Assembly: GCF_022919215.1 (NCBI RefSeq)
Contig: NZ_CP095046.1
Coordinates: 1,788,501-1,852,500 of the forward strand
Origin: Hymenobacter cellulosilyticus
Lineage (GTDB): Bacteria; Bacteroidota; Bacteroidia; Cytophagales; Hymenobacteraceae
Length of the DNA stretch: 64,000 nucleotides
Direction of reading: 5' to 3'
Shown here: positions 43,519 to 52,879 of the stretch, piece after piece
How the letters are laid out: each line of letters starts with the position of its first letter
How positions within the stretch are numbered: position 1 is the first letter of the stretch
Translations under genes and position numbers: made by a program
Notes under the pieces: model-generated
Database searches by the model: none
The model's input: only the letters and a program-made list of their open reading frames with translations
What the model was told of the DNA's origin: nothing

Positions 43519-44174
43519 ATGCAACGAATCCTGCTCTACGGAGCCACCGGCCGCACCGGCGGCCTACTTCTGGACTATGCCTTGGCCCAGGGCTACGCCG
43601 TAACGGCCCTGGTTCGCAACCCGGCCAAGCTCACGCGCACTTCGCCCCACCTGACGGTAGTAGCCGGCTCCCCCACCGACCCCAAGGCCGTGCGCCAAGC
43701 AATGGTAGGGTGCCAGGCCGTGGTAAGTGCCCTGAGCGCGTTAAGTGAGGCTGAGTCGTTTTCGGTGAAGAAGATTACCCGCCCCACACCCTGGCTACGG
43801 TGATGCAACACACGGTGGCGGCCATGTGGGAGCTGGGGGTGAGGCGCATCGTTACGCTGTCCTCGATTGGAGCCGGCGACTCCCGGCCGTACGCGCCCTG
43901 GTACATGCGGCTGATGATTCGGCTGACCAACTTCCGGCACGTCTTTGCCGACCACGCGGCCCAGGAAGAGCTGTTGCGGCTCTCGGGCCTGGAGTGGGTT
44001 ATTGCCCGCCCCGTGGCCCTGAATGATAAGGAGCAGCTGGGGGAGCTGGTGGTGCGCTACCAGCAGACGCCCGCCCCGTTCGGGATTAGTCGGCGGCAAC
44101 TCGCGCGGTTTATGGTCGATAGTCTGCGGGGCGACGCGTACGTGCACAAGGCCCCGCTGCTGGCGGAGAAGTAG
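43519..44174 (+). CDS. NAD(P)H-binding NmrA/SDR-like protein (frameshifted)
   Basis: A 218-residue atypical short-chain dehydrogenase-like protein after repair. The Rossmann motif is ILLYGATGRTGGLLLDYAL (residues 4-22), followed by ALVRNPAKL and AVVSALSAL. The frame is lost at 43782-43785 (four C). Restoring one C gives ITRPHTLATVMQHTVAAMWELGVRRIVTLSSIGAGDS, then VIARPVAL. The usual catalytic Tyr-x3-Lys is not evident, as in NmrA-type redox sensors and quinone reductases. Divergent from the HxlR regulator, which suggests a role in handling electrophiles or quinones (inference). Confidence 0.83.
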
Positions 44175-44390
44175 TCTGGCAGGGCTGGGCCTCATGTGCG
44201 GGATGCAGGATGGCAGGATGCGGAACTTGGTCAGTGAATTCGGGCTAGGGTGCTCAATACCCGAGCTTGACTGGCATTCAAGGCTTTCCTGTGTGCTGCG
44301 CTGCTGCCTTAAGAGCTGGTTGGGATAGATTAAGAAGATGAAGCAGCCGTGTACCTTCGGGTATTGCTCACTCTAGCCGCCTGCTTAGCT

Positions 44391-44969
44391 ATGTACGCGC
44401 CCCTGCTTGCCCATATTGCCCGCTACGTGACTTTGACCGACGCCGAAGCAGCCCTGCTCTGCTCGTATCTGCGGGTGCAAACCGTGGAGCGCAAGGAACT
44501 GCTGCTGCGGGAGCGGCAGGTGTGCGGGGCCAATTACTTTGTGCTGCGGGGCTGCCTGCGCACCTATCTGGTCAGTGAGAAAGGCACCGAGCAAACCATT
44601 CTGTTCGGCATCGAGAACTGGTGGCTGACCGACTACGCCAGCCTGGACCTGCAGCGGCCCTCGGAGTTCAACATTCAGGCCGTGGAAGCCACGCAGGTGG
44701 TCGTGTTTTCCCAGGAAGTGCAGGAGGAAGTGTTTCGGCAGCTGCCGCAGCTGGAGCGGTATTTCCGGCTGGTGCTGCAGCGGGCCGCCGCCGCGGCACT
44801 GTTCCGGATCAAGTTCCTGTATAGCATGTCGGGGGAGGAGCGCTACCGCCACTTCAGCCAGGCCTGGCCGGGGTTTGTGCAGCGGGTGCCGCAGTACATG
44901 CTGGCCTCGTTTCTGGGCTTTACGCCGGAGTTTCTGAGCAAGATCCGGGCGCGGGTGGAGCATTCGTAG
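44391..44969 (+). CDS. Crp/Fnr-family transcriptional regulator
   Basis: A 192-residue regulator. The cyclic-nucleotide-binding-like fold occupies residues 1-120 (LLLRERQVCGANYFVLRGCLRTYLVSEKGTEQTILFGIENWWLTDYAS, a Bacteroidota signature), the long helix follows, and a helix-turn-helix-like end reads RVPQYMLASFLGFTPEFLSKIR. The ATG at 44391 is chosen; an upstream frame extension lacks similarity. A half-site AGATTAAG occurs upstream (44327-44334), and the full palindrome CTTAATCTAGATTAAG lies just after the gene, before the AhpD-like gene, which is probably its target. Confidence 0.87.
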   Translation: MYAPLLAHIARYVTLTDAEAALLCSYLRVQTVERKELLLRERQVCGANYFVLRGCLRTYLVSEKGTEQTILFGIENWWLTDYASLDLQRPSEFNIQAVEATQVVVFSQEVQEEVFRQLPQLERYFRLVLQRAAAAALFRIKFLYSMSGEERYRHFSQAWPGFVQRVPQYMLASFLGFTPEFLSKIRARVEHS

Positions 44970-44982
44970 CAGCCCGGCGTTT

Positions 44983-44998
44983 CTTAATCTAGATTAAG
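44983..44998. promoter_or_regulatory. 16-bp perfect palindrome, candidate Crp-like operator
   Basis: CTTAATCTAGATTAAG is a perfect palindrome in the gap between the Crp-like gene and the AhpD-like gene. Its centre lies about 30 bases upstream of a near-consensus -7 box (CACCTTTG, 45021-45028), the position of an activator site. A half-site AGATTAAG also precedes the regulator gene. Confidence 0.55.
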
Positions 44999-45060
44999 GA
45001 GAATCGGGTCGGATGGGCCCCACCTTTGTCGCATACTTCAACCCTAACCATTTGTTGACC

Positions 45061-45495
45061 ATGCGATTCAACCTGCAACAACTCGAGCCCGAAGCCTGGA
45101 AAGGCATGTATAATCTGGAAAAGTACCTGGCCGCCACCGGACTCAGCGCTTCCCACAAGCACCTACTAAAAATGCGTGCTTCCCAGCTTAATGGCTGCGC
45201 GTACTGCATCAATATGCACAGCAAAGAAGCCCGTAAAGACGGTGAAACCGAGCAGCGGCTATACCTGCTCTCGGCCTGGCGCGAAACAAGCTTGTTTACA
45301 CCCGAGGAAAAAGCCCTGCTGGCCCTCTGCGAAGAAGTTACGCTGATTAGCCAGAGCGGGGTTTCGGATGCTACCTACCAGCAGGCCGTGACCATTTTCG
45401 GCGAGCAGTACGTAGCTCAGGCACTGATGGCAATTGTTCTGATCAATGGCTGGAACCGCATTGCCGTGACGACGGAGCTAGCCGTGGAGGCGTAG
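45061..45495 (+). CDS. Carboxymuconolactone decarboxylase-family (AhpD-like) protein
   Basis: A 144-residue all-helical AhpD-like protein. The redox motif is NGCAYCINMHSKEARKDG, the CxxC-x3-H layout of peroxidase-linked members, so a role in peroxide or disulfide reduction is more likely than lactone decarboxylation. It begins MRFNLQQLEPEAWKGMYNLEKYL, as in related alkylhydroperoxidase-domain proteins. It lies just downstream of a Crp-like regulator and its candidate operator. Confidence 0.87.
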   Translation: MRFNLQQLEPEAWKGMYNLEKYLAATGLSASHKHLLKMRASQLNGCAYCINMHSKEARKDGETEQRLYLLSAWRETSLFTPEEKALLALCEEVTLISQSGVSDATYQQAVTIFGEQYVAQALMAIVLINGWNRIAVTTELAVEA

Positions 45496-45663
45496 ATGGC
45501 AGCAACCCAAGGAGCAGGCAGCATATCAGCTTAGGTGTGGGGGCGGGGAGCCGCAACGGAGTCTTGCCAAGGCTCCGTGTCGTATCTTGGCGGCCCGTTA
45601 GAGTTTTCAACCTGCCTGCCGGCTCCCGTTTCCGGGGCCGCTCCCACACCTTGGCCCGTAGTT

Positions 45664-46140
45664 ATGAACAGTTCCCCCGCTACCGATGATGCCCTGATGA
45701 AGCGTGAAATAGGTGAGTTCACCGATGTGCTTCAGCGGCAGGGCGTTCATGCAGCCCTGCGGTATCTGAACAACCGTACTCCGCACCAATACACCGGCAT
45801 TTTTCGCTTCGACGGGGACATGCTGCGCAACGTGGCCTTGTTCGACCGGTTTCAGCCCGCGCTGGAAAAGGGCGGCGACGCGCCCATGGGCGAAACCTAC
45901 TGCTCCTTGGTCGGGCGGCAGCAGGCTCCCCTGGAAATTGCTGATGCCACCACGGATTCGCGCGCGAAGGGCATCATCAACACGCCCGTAATATCCTACT
46001 GCGGGGTGCTGATTCGGGACACCCAGGGCCGGGCTTTTGGCACGCTGTGCCACTACGACATGCAGCGCTGCGAGGAGCGTACCACTGATATGCCCTTGCT
46101 GCTGGCCGCGGCCGGAATGCTGTATCAGCATCTGGCGTAG
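45664..46140 (+). CDS. GAF domain-containing protein
   Basis: A 158-residue protein made of one GAF domain, with RYLNNRTPHQYTGIFRFDGDMLRNVALFD, GETYCSLVGRQQAPLEIADATTD and ISYCGVLIRDTQGRAFGTLCHYD. No output domain is attached. GAF domains bind small molecules or redox ligands; the ligand is unknown. It has no operon partner that I can see. Confidence 0.8.
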   Translation: MNSSPATDDALMKREIGEFTDVLQRQGVHAALRYLNNRTPHQYTGIFRFDGDMLRNVALFDRFQPALEKGGDAPMGETYCSLVGRQQAPLEIADATTDSRAKGIINTPVISYCGVLIRDTQGRAFGTLCHYDMQRCEERTTDMPLLLAAAGMLYQHLA

Positions 46141-46235
46141 CAGCGGGCTGGCGGTGCCAATTTGATAACCGGGCGTTAATTCAGGGGTGATGTTGGGGCG
46201 TCAGCTTTGTGGCGTACTAGTAGTTACTACGCCCC

Positions 46236-47345
46236 ATGAAAAAAGCTCTGCTATTGCTAACCGTTTTCGGTTGGGCTGGCCTGACGGCCTGCCAGGACAC
46301 TGATTCCGACGAGTCGACGGCCCCCGCCTACCGCACCCTCGACGGCAAAGCCCCGCTCATTATTGCCCACCGTGGGGCTTCCGGGCTGCGGCCCGAGCAC
46401 ACGCTGGAAGCCTACCAGCTGGCCATTGACCAGGGCGCCGACTATATCGAGTCGGATGTGGTGCTGACTAAGGACCAGGTGCTGGTGTGCCGGCACGAGC
46501 CTATGCTGTCGGGCACGACCAACGTGGCCGAGCTGCCCCAGTTTGCGGGTCGCAAAACCACGAAAATGGTGGATGGCGTGGCCTACGAGGATTGGTTTGC
46601 CAGCGACTTTACGTTGGCCGAAATCAAGATGCTGCGGGCCAAGCAGGCCATGGCCGACCGGAGCCAGCAGTACAACGGGCAGTTTCTGATTCCAACATTT
46701 CAGGAAGTAATCGACTTGGCCAAAGCCCAAAGCACGGCCAAAGGGCGGGTTATTGGGGTGTATCCGGAAACCAAGCACCCCACGTTTCACGAGCAGCTAG
46801 GTTTGCCCCTGACCGACAAGCTGCTGGCCGCCCTGACGGCGGCGGGCTGGAACAGCAAGGAGGCCCCGGTGTACGTGCAGTCGTTCGAGGTCGGCAACCT
46901 GCGTGTCCTGCACCAGAAGTCGCCGCTGAAACTGGTGCAGCTCCTGGATGCCGACGACGTGGACGCCACCGGCAACCTGGTGATGAAGGCGCCCTACGCC
47001 CAGCCCTACGACTTCGTGGTAGCCGGCGACGCGCGCACCTTCCTGGACCTGACTTCCGACGCGGGCCTGGACTTCGTGAAAACCTACGCCGTAGGCATCG
47101 GACCCTGGAAGCCCTACGTGCAGCCCTACACCCCCGACAAAAAGCTGCCGGCTACCTCCCTCATCGAGCGGGCCCACCAGCGCGGCCTTTTTGTGCATGC
47201 GTACACGTTTCGGGATGAGAGCCGCTACCTGCTCAAGGAGTACAACAACGACCCCAAGGCCGAGTACCAGAACTTCTACGCCCTGGGTCTGGATGGTGTC
47301 TTTACCGACTACACGGCTACGGCCGTAGCTGCCAAGCAGCCGTAG
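46236..47345 (+). CDS. Glycerophosphodiester phosphodiesterase (GlpQ-like lipoprotein)
   Basis: Hydrolyses glycerophosphodiesters to glycerol 3-phosphate and alcohol. The 369-residue lipoprotein has signal and lipobox MKKALLLLTVFGWAGLTACQ. The GDPD catalytic motif is IIAHRGASGLRPEHTLEAYQLAIDQGADYIESDVVLTKDQVLVCRHEP, with catalytic His in AHRG, Glu in PEHT and metal-binding Glu/Asp in ESDV. The long insert and YPETKHPTF match periplasmic GlpQ. A strong terminator follows at 47366-47400. Confidence 0.92.
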   Translation: MKKALLLLTVFGWAGLTACQDTDSDESTAPAYRTLDGKAPLIIAHRGASGLRPEHTLEAYQLAIDQGADYIESDVVLTKDQVLVCRHEPMLSGTTNVAELPQFAGRKTTKMVDGVAYEDWFASDFTLAEIKMLRAKQAMADRSQQYNGQFLIPTFQEVIDLAKAQSTAKGRVIGVYPETKHPTFHEQLGLPLTDKLLAALTAAGWNSKEAPVYVQSFEVGNLRVLHQKSPLKLVQLLDADDVDATGNLVMKAPYAQPYDFVVAGDARTFLDLTSDAGLDFVKTYAVGIGPWKPYVQPYTPDKKLPATSLIERAHQRGLFVHAYTFRDESRYLLKEYNNDPKAEYQNFYALGLDGVFTDYTATAVAAKQP

Positions 47346-47365
47346 CCTGCCGACTCGGTAGTCAT

Positions 47366-47400
47366 AAAAAAAGCCTTTACCGCATGGTAAAGGCTTTTTT
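47366..47400. terminator. Intrinsic terminator (GDPD gene / T9SS protein 3)
   Basis: AAAAAAGCCTTTACC pairs perfectly with GGTAAAGGCTTTTTT across GCAT. It is symmetric, so it also ends the convergent T9SS gene. Confidence 0.9.
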
Positions 47401-47423
47401 ATGGTTTAAACAATCTGGTCAGG

Positions 47424-49645
47424 CTATTCCCGCACCAGGTGCTGGCTAAGCTTGACGCCGTTGCCACGCACCACCAGCAAGTAAGTGCCGCGCGACAACC
47501 CTTCGAGCAGCAGCGGGTGCTGCCGCCCACCCAGCAGAGCAGTGCTCAGCACCTGGCGGCCCGTGGCGTCGATGAGCGTGACCTGGTAGCTGCTGGCGGG
47601 CAGCACGCGCAAATCAAGCGTGGACGAACCGGTGGTGGGGTTGGGGTACACGCTCAGCGTTTGCGAACCTTCAAAGGTTACCGTGCGCACGGGCGAATAC
47701 GAGGTGGTGCCGTCTTTGTCAACCTGGCGCAGGCGGTAGTACACGGTCCGGCCCAGGTTGGCCGCATTCCGGTCGGTGAAGGTGTAGTTCGTGGCGTTGG
47801 TCTTGGTGCCCTGGCCAGCTACGGAAGCCACCAGCGTGAAGCCTTCCTTGTCGACGCTGCGCTGAATCTCGAAACGGTCGTTGTGCAGCTCCTGGGCCGT
47901 GCGCCAGGTGAGCTGAGCGTCGAGGTTGCCCAGGCGACGGACGTCAAAGGCGGTGAGCTCTACCGGCAGCGGGGTACTGTCTACGGGAATAGTGAAGGTA
48001 GCCGTGTTGTTGCTGCCCGAGCCGCTGGTATCGGTGCCGCTGTAGGTGAAGGTGGCGTTGCCCACGTAGCCGTCGGCGGGGTCGAAGGTCAGCTTATCGG
48101 CCTGGTCCAGCGGAATAACCTGGCCCGGCAGCACGGCGTCGCCGTTGAGGTACAAAATGCCGCTGGCGGGAGCGGGCAGGGTTTGAATAGTGAAGCTGCC
48201 TACGGGCGGACCACTCGTTACGGTGGCACTCATGGGGGCAATGCTAGCGGCGGCAGCCTTGTTGTTCATCTTGGCATTGCGCACGTCGTTTACCGTCAGC
48301 GACACGGTGCAGGTGCCGATATAGATGTCGTCGAGGCCGAAGTCGTTGCCGCTGGCTACTTTGTTTACATCCCGGATTTCAATCACGGCCGAGGTGTTGC
48401 TGCCCGAAAACCAGAGGTCGGAAATCCGGGTGAAGACATTCGCCTCGGTCGTCAGCGTGGTTACCGACGAGGTCGACTTGCCGTTAATCACAAAGCCGAG
48501 CTGGGCCGGGTTGCCGGTATTCACGCTCGAGGCGTAAGCCGAGAAGGTGTAATACCGGTTGGGCTGCACCGCCACGGTCTGGGAATACACGACGCTCAGG
48601 TCGGCCGAGCCGTTCACCATCATGAAATTGTCGCCGGCGCCCGTGCGGCCGTGGCCCGAGAAGTTGTTATGATAGTTGCCTGCTTCAGTTCCAACCATAT
48701 ACTTACCCTCGGGTTGCAGGCTGGTGGCGCCCGTACCGGCATAGCCGTAGGCGGAAGTAAAGCCGGTGTTGCCGTCCGTAAAGCTCGGGTTCTTCAGCAG
48801 GTTGGTACCCGTGCCGCTGAGGCACACCAGGCTGGCGTCGTACACGTTCAGGCTCACCGTCGCCACGTTCGAGTTGGGCGGCGTGGTGGAGGGCACATTG
48901 ACCTGGTAGGTAAAGTTGTCGGGGCCCAGGTAGTTGGCGGTGGGAGTGTAGCTGTAGCTGCCGTCGGGGTTCAGCGTCAGGGAGCCGTGGGTCGGGCCGG
49001 TGACCAACTGCACGCTGAAGCTGCTGTTGGGCAGGTTGGCCGGGTTCGGGTCGTTCAGGATAATGTTGCCCGTCTTGTTGCCGTTAGCCGGTACCTCATT
49101 GCTGTCGTCATTAGCCACAAAGAAGTTGCCGGCCGTGATGGTCACGTTCAGGCGGGTCTGGTCGGCGTTCTTGTTGGCACCCTGGTTAGAACTGGTTCCA
49201 ACGGTGCTGGTCAGAAAGCTGGAGCCCTGGGTGGTGGGCACCGTAAAGCTGAACGTGTAGGTTTTCGAGCTGTTGTCAGCCAGCACCGTAGTGCCGAAAT
49301 CGATGACGTTCGCAGCCTGGTCATAGGTAGCCGTGCCGGGCAGGGCAGCGCGCTGGGCCGCCGTCATGCTGGAGCCGGCGGGCAGAGCCACTTTCTGGGT
49401 CACATCGAACGCATCACCGGGGCCACTGTTGCTGTACGTCACCGTGTACGTCCCCGACGATACCCCGCGCCCAGGGTGGTAGGGCCGGTCAGGGTGGTCG
49501 TTACATCCACACTAGCAGCACGTAAGGCAGGCTGGGTAAGTGCAGCTACGGCAGGACTGGCGGGCATTGCAAGCACCTGGCTGGCCTGGGCCTCAAGCAG
49601 CATGGTGAGCAGGAATCCTGATTTGAGTAGAGAAGATGTTTTCAT
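47424..49645 (-). CDS. T9SS-secreted multidomain surface protein 3 (frameshifted)
   Basis: A 740-residue secreted protein after restoring one base at 49463-49466 (four-base C run), giving TLGAGVSSGTYTVTYSNSGP. N-terminal signal: MKTSSLLKSGFLLTMLLEAQASQVLA. Domains in order: a DUF11-like module (YSNSGPGDAFDVTQKVALPAG), an Ig/cadherin-like module (VANDDSNEVPANGNKTGN, NPDGSYSYTPTANYLGPDNFTYQV), a carbohydrate-binding-like jelly roll (LLKNPSFTDGNTGFTSAY with FGLDDIYIGTC), a second Ig-like module, a fibronectin-like stretch (TYYRLRQVDKDG pattern) and the type IX sorting domain (SVYPNPTTG to LLVVRGNGVKLSQHLVRE). Confidence 0.85.
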
Positions 49646-49915
49646 TAGGTAAGCAGTAGAATGGCGAAGCTTTACCAGAAAAGTGAAAAGCTTATATCTA
49701 ACAAACCTAATAGGAAATCTTCATTATTCGGGTATTTGGTAGCTACTTTAATATCAGGTTAATGGTTTTAGCATACGAATAAAATAATGAATATCAATGC
49801 ATTGGACATAACAGGTTATAAAAATATAATATAAATTTACCAATATAATATCGTATATTAAGAATAGTTTATTTATACTCTATATGGTAATTGTGCAATG
49901 TGTGGTTTTTCGGCA
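49646..49915. other. AT-rich intergenic region with T9SS protein 3 promoter
   Basis: On the minus strand TAGGTTTG (complement of 49702-49709) matches the -7 consensus, 57 bases before the start at 49645. The rest (49710-49910) is strongly AT-rich with a CAATGCATTG palindrome at 49795-49804. No gene or terminator is seen. Confidence 0.5.
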
Positions 49916-50325
49916 TTACAGCTCCTTGATTAGCTGCAGGAATTCGGTGCCAACCTGTGGAAACAGATAACGCAGCACAATCAGAACCATGGAAACGATT
50001 TCGGCAAAGACGGCCAGCACGAAGATCTTCGACAGGTCCGCATCGACGTGCAGCACATTAAAGCCGATAAGGAAAAAGCAAGTGTTAACCAGCAGAATCT
50101 GGAAGGCCAGGGCCCGAGAATGCACCAAGCTACTTTCTGGCGCAGGCTGCGCTCGGCCTCGTGCTGCTGTTTCCAGGCCGTAACCAGGGTTTGGAGCTTG
50201 TAGCTTTGGTCGCGGGCCCGGGTTACACGCTCAAAGGATTCCAGCTCGCCGGGGTTTACCTGCTCGCCCACGGCGGCTACCTGGTTGCGCAGCTCAGGGG
50301 GCAGGGTTTGCAGTAGGTCGGCCAT
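49916..50325 (-). CDS. Two-helix membrane protein partner of ImmA/IrrE (frameshifted)
   Basis: Reconstructed as 136 residues: a soluble N-terminal helical part (MADLLQTLPPELRNQVAAVGEQVNPGELESFERVTRARDQSY) and a C-terminal pair of membrane helices (LAFQILLVNTCFFLIGFNVL, IFVLAVFAEIVSMVLIVLRYLF). The break near 50129-50134 is one missing base: RQKV-SLVHSRALAFQ is restored with it. It starts 3 bases after the ImmA/IrrE gene, so the two form an operon. The function is unknown. Confidence 0.6.
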
Positions 50326-50328
50326 AGG

Positions 50329-50877
50329 TTAGCGCAAGCCTAGTTCCGCCATGCGGTAGCCCATGGCCTGCTCCGACACCCCAAAGCGCCAGGCCAGATA
50401 GTCGATGTCGGGGTTGTGAGCAAACTCGCGGCGCATCAGCGGCTCGGGCATGAGCAGGGCGGCGGCAAAGCGGTTGGCCTCGATTTCGCGGGCCCGGTCA
50501 GCGTCCGGGGCGTGGTCTGAGAACTGCTCCCGAAACAGGTTGATGGTGTTGTCGACAAAAGAGCCGGCGGCCTGGTTCAGGTGCAGGAAGTGGTGGGCCA
50601 ACTCGTGGGCAATAGTGAAGCGCTTACGGCTGGCCGGGTCCGAGCCTTTCACCAGAATAATGGTGCCCGTGCTTTGCTTGGTAATCATGCCCGAGAGGTT
50701 GTCCTGGGCAAACTCGGCGTTGTGCACCGTAATGTCGTGCTGCTGGGCCAGGCTCACCGGGTCGATGGGCAACGTGCCGGCGGCGTTGGCCTGCTGCAGA
50801 ACGGCCTGGGCCCGCGCTTCGATTTCTTTGCGGGTGAGCATTCGGGTTTCGGGCGGCGTCGACAAAGCGGGAGACAT
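50329..50877 (-). CDS. ImmA/IrrE-family metallo-endopeptidase
   Basis: A 182-residue zinc peptidase of the ImmA/IrrE class, known for cleaving repressors to derepress phage or stress genes. The zinc motif HELAHHFLH is preceded by KRFTIA, with the third ligand in EIEANRFAAALLMPE. The C-terminal WRFGVSEQAMGYRMAELGL looks like a helical substrate-binding end. The start MSPALSTPPETRML is used. No XRE-type repressor gene lies beside it, so the target would be elsewhere. It forms an operon with a membrane protein downstream. Confidence 0.88.
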   Translation of the reverse strand: MSPALSTPPETRMLTRKEIEARAQAVLQQANAAGTLPIDPVSLAQQHDITVHNAEFAQDNLSGMITKQSTGTIILVKGSDPASRKRFTIAHELAHHFLHLNQAAGSFVDNTINLFREQFSDHAPDADRAREIEANRFAAALLMPEPLMRREFAHNPDIDYLAWRFGVSEQAMGYRMAELGLR

Positions 50878-50968
50878 ACTAAAGAAAGTTCGGAGAGTCA
50901 CGGTAAGTTAGGAACTAACGCGCAAAAACGCGCCGCAGTTCGGCACGGAGAGGCAGCAGTACGAGGCC

Positions 50969-52078
50969 TTAGCGTGTCAGAGCCAGCGCTCGGGCAATAA
51001 CCGGGTCGTGGTGCTGAGCCAGGTCGGGGCGGGAGTAGGGCACCAGCTCTTTTACCGGCACGCCCCGGCCTTCGAGCAGGGTGGTATCGGGCGTGAAGTA
51101 GCGCTGGTGAGAAAGGGTAAAGCTGATTTTGCCCGACAAGCGGGCCTGGTACATATCCGAAAACATGCCGGCCGTGGCGTCGCCTATCGTAGTCACGTTG
51201 GGTTGTTGATAGAGAGCTAAGGCTAGTTCCTCGGCCGAGCTGGCCGTGCCGTCGTTGGTCAGGATCAGCAAGGGCTTCTGGTAGGTAAGCGCGGGGTTGG
51301 GCGCCAGGTAGTAAGGCTGCAAGGGCGTAAATTGCTCATAGCCGCCGGGCTGCCGTTCGGCCGTGAAGTGAGTCAGGCGCCGACTCAGAGCAAAGCGGCT
51401 GGCCATTTCCTTGCCGCTGTGGCCGCCGCCGTTGCCGCGCAGATCCAGAATCAGGACCCGGCAGCCGCTTAGTTCCCGCAGGGCCGCGTCGAAGAGGCCG
51501 AGCAGGCGCTGCTGATCCTGCTTTTCCTGCCGGGTAGTGCCCATCACCCCGCTCAGCTCGGCAAAGCAGCGCGTCAGGCGCAGGTAACCCAGGTTTTGGC
51601 TGGATTTGGCCACGTATAGCGTCTGGTATTTGCCCACGGTGGGCCCGCTGCCCCGCACCGGCTCGAAGCCGGCGGCTTGCAGGTTTTGGTAAGCCGTTTG
51701 CCAATAATCCTGCTGGACTTCCTTGAACTCCTGCTTGTAGGAATGCCGCCGGGAAGTGCCCTTATAAATAAATTTGTCGCCCCGGGCTATGGTAATGTGC
51801 CCGTCTTCCAGGGGCTTGACCATCTCAATCAGCGTGGCCTCCAGCTCGGCCGGCGTGGTGCGGGCCGTGACGACAGGGCGGAATTTGGCGTACACCTGGT
51901 CCCAGTCGAGCTGGTGAAGACCGAAAAAGGCGTAGTGGTCTTTATAGGTGCGCCAGAAAGTTTCGAAGTCTTTCTCCGGTGCGACCAAGCTGGGGGCCGA
52001 CCCGCCGCTACTCGTTATAAGGCACAGCCCAAAGGTCAACAGGAGCGGGGCAAGCAACGAAGTACGCAGCAGCTTCAT
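50969..52078 (-). CDS. S41-family peptidase, exported
   Basis: A 369-residue S41 peptidase (tail-specific protease/photosystem D1-processing family). Signal: MKLLRTSLLAPLLLTFGLCLITSS, possibly lipidated at Cys19. The N-terminal helical part contains DFETFWRTYKDHYAFFGLHQLDWD. The catalytic domain contains VLILDLRGNGGGHSGKEMA and the nucleophile region LILTNDGTASSAEELALAL with the active Ser. A PDZ domain is not evident, as in tricorn-type S41 members. The substrate is unknown. Confidence 0.85.
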   Translation of the reverse strand: MKLLRTSLLAPLLLTFGLCLITSSGGSAPSLVAPEKDFETFWRTYKDHYAFFGLHQLDWDQVYAKFRPVVTARTTPAELEATLIEMVKPLEDGHITIARGDKFIYKGTSRRHSYKQEFKEVQQDYWQTAYQNLQAAGFEPVRGSGPTVGKYQTLYVAKSSQNLGYLRLTRCFAELSGVMGTTRQEKQDQQRLLGLFDAALRELSGCRVLILDLRGNGGGHSGKEMASRFALSRRLTHFTAERQPGGYEQFTPLQPYYLAPNPALTYQKPLLILTNDGTASSAEELALALYQQPNVTTIGDATAGMFSDMYQARLSGKISFTLSHQRYFTPDTTLLEGRGVPVKELVPYSRPDLAQHHDPVIARALALTR

Positions 52079-52247
52079 AGCGGAATAAACAGGGTAGATA
52101 ACTATTGCCGCCGTAAGATTACCAAGAAAAAGCTGGCTCCAAGTGGGGCTCGGTACGGCTGCGCCTACCTGCCCAATCGGCCGGTAGTTGCGGTAAGAGA
52201 AAGTAGCAGATTAAAGGCTGTTTGAGCTAGGATTTCCAAAGACCAGT

Positions 52248-52832
52248 TTACGAGTGCGACGCGGCCGGCTCCAAGCCCGGGACTGCTGCCAGCTTCTCCA
52301 GCACCTCGAATACGACGTGATACACTTCCCGCAGCGCCGAGGGGTCTAGTATTGCGTCATCAACCGCGAAGGTGAGCAGCAGGGGCGCATCGGCGGCATC
52401 GTCGGCGGGAGCCAGGGAAAAGCGCAGGGTATCGGCGTGGCGCAGCAGCACTTCCCGGATGCCGGGAGTGAGTAGCTGCCGCAGCGCGTCGGCGTCATTG
52501 GTGGTAATGATGAAGGCATCGTCCAGGGCCGGGTCGCCCAGTTCCACATCGGTCAGACCCAGGAGCTTGCCCAACTCGTGCACCCAATCCTGCTCGTGAA
52601 GGGCAAAGCGCAGGGCCGGATTGCCGGGTACCGAGGCCGTAAGCGTGGTTGTAGACATTCCGCCTTCGAAGCCTCCGCCCAGGTCCACGTCGATATCCAC
52701 CAGCACCGTCAGGCCGCGCTGCTCCAGGCGCGCCGAGTATTCCAGCAGGTCGGGCTCCCGGGCCAGGTCGGCGCTGACCTGCGGCCACAGGGATTCTTCA
52801 GAAGGAGCGGAAAACGTGCGGATAGTAGACAT
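52248..52832 (-). CDS. Hypothetical acidic protein
   Basis: A 194-residue acidic protein from the ATG at 52832 (MSTIRTFSAPSEES). An alternative ATG at 52880 (MSDSIPSL) overlaps the pfkB stop by one base (TAATG), which would couple translation. The fold is unknown; visible stretches are LTVLVDIDVDLGGGFEGG and FALHEQDWVHELGKLLGL. It follows pfkB closely on the same strand, so is probably co-transcribed. I do not recognise the family. Confidence 0.65.
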   Translation of the reverse strand: MSTIRTFSAPSEESLWPQVSADLAREPDLLEYSARLEQRGLTVLVDIDVDLGGGFEGGMSTTTLTASVPGNPALRFALHEQDWVHELGKLLGLTDVELGDPALDDAFIITTNDADALRQLLTPGIREVLLRHADTLRFSLAPADDAADAPLLLTFAVDDAILDPSALREVYHVVFEVLEKLAAVPGLEPAASHS

Positions 52833-52879
52833 AGGCGGAGATAACAGGCTAGGAAACAGGCTAGGAATCGAGTCGGACA

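Noticed and set aside
45540..45590. Stem-like GGAGCC...GGCTCC sequence before the GAF gene as a regulatory RNA
   Set aside because: The arms are short and interrupted, with no T-run or conserved riboswitch features.
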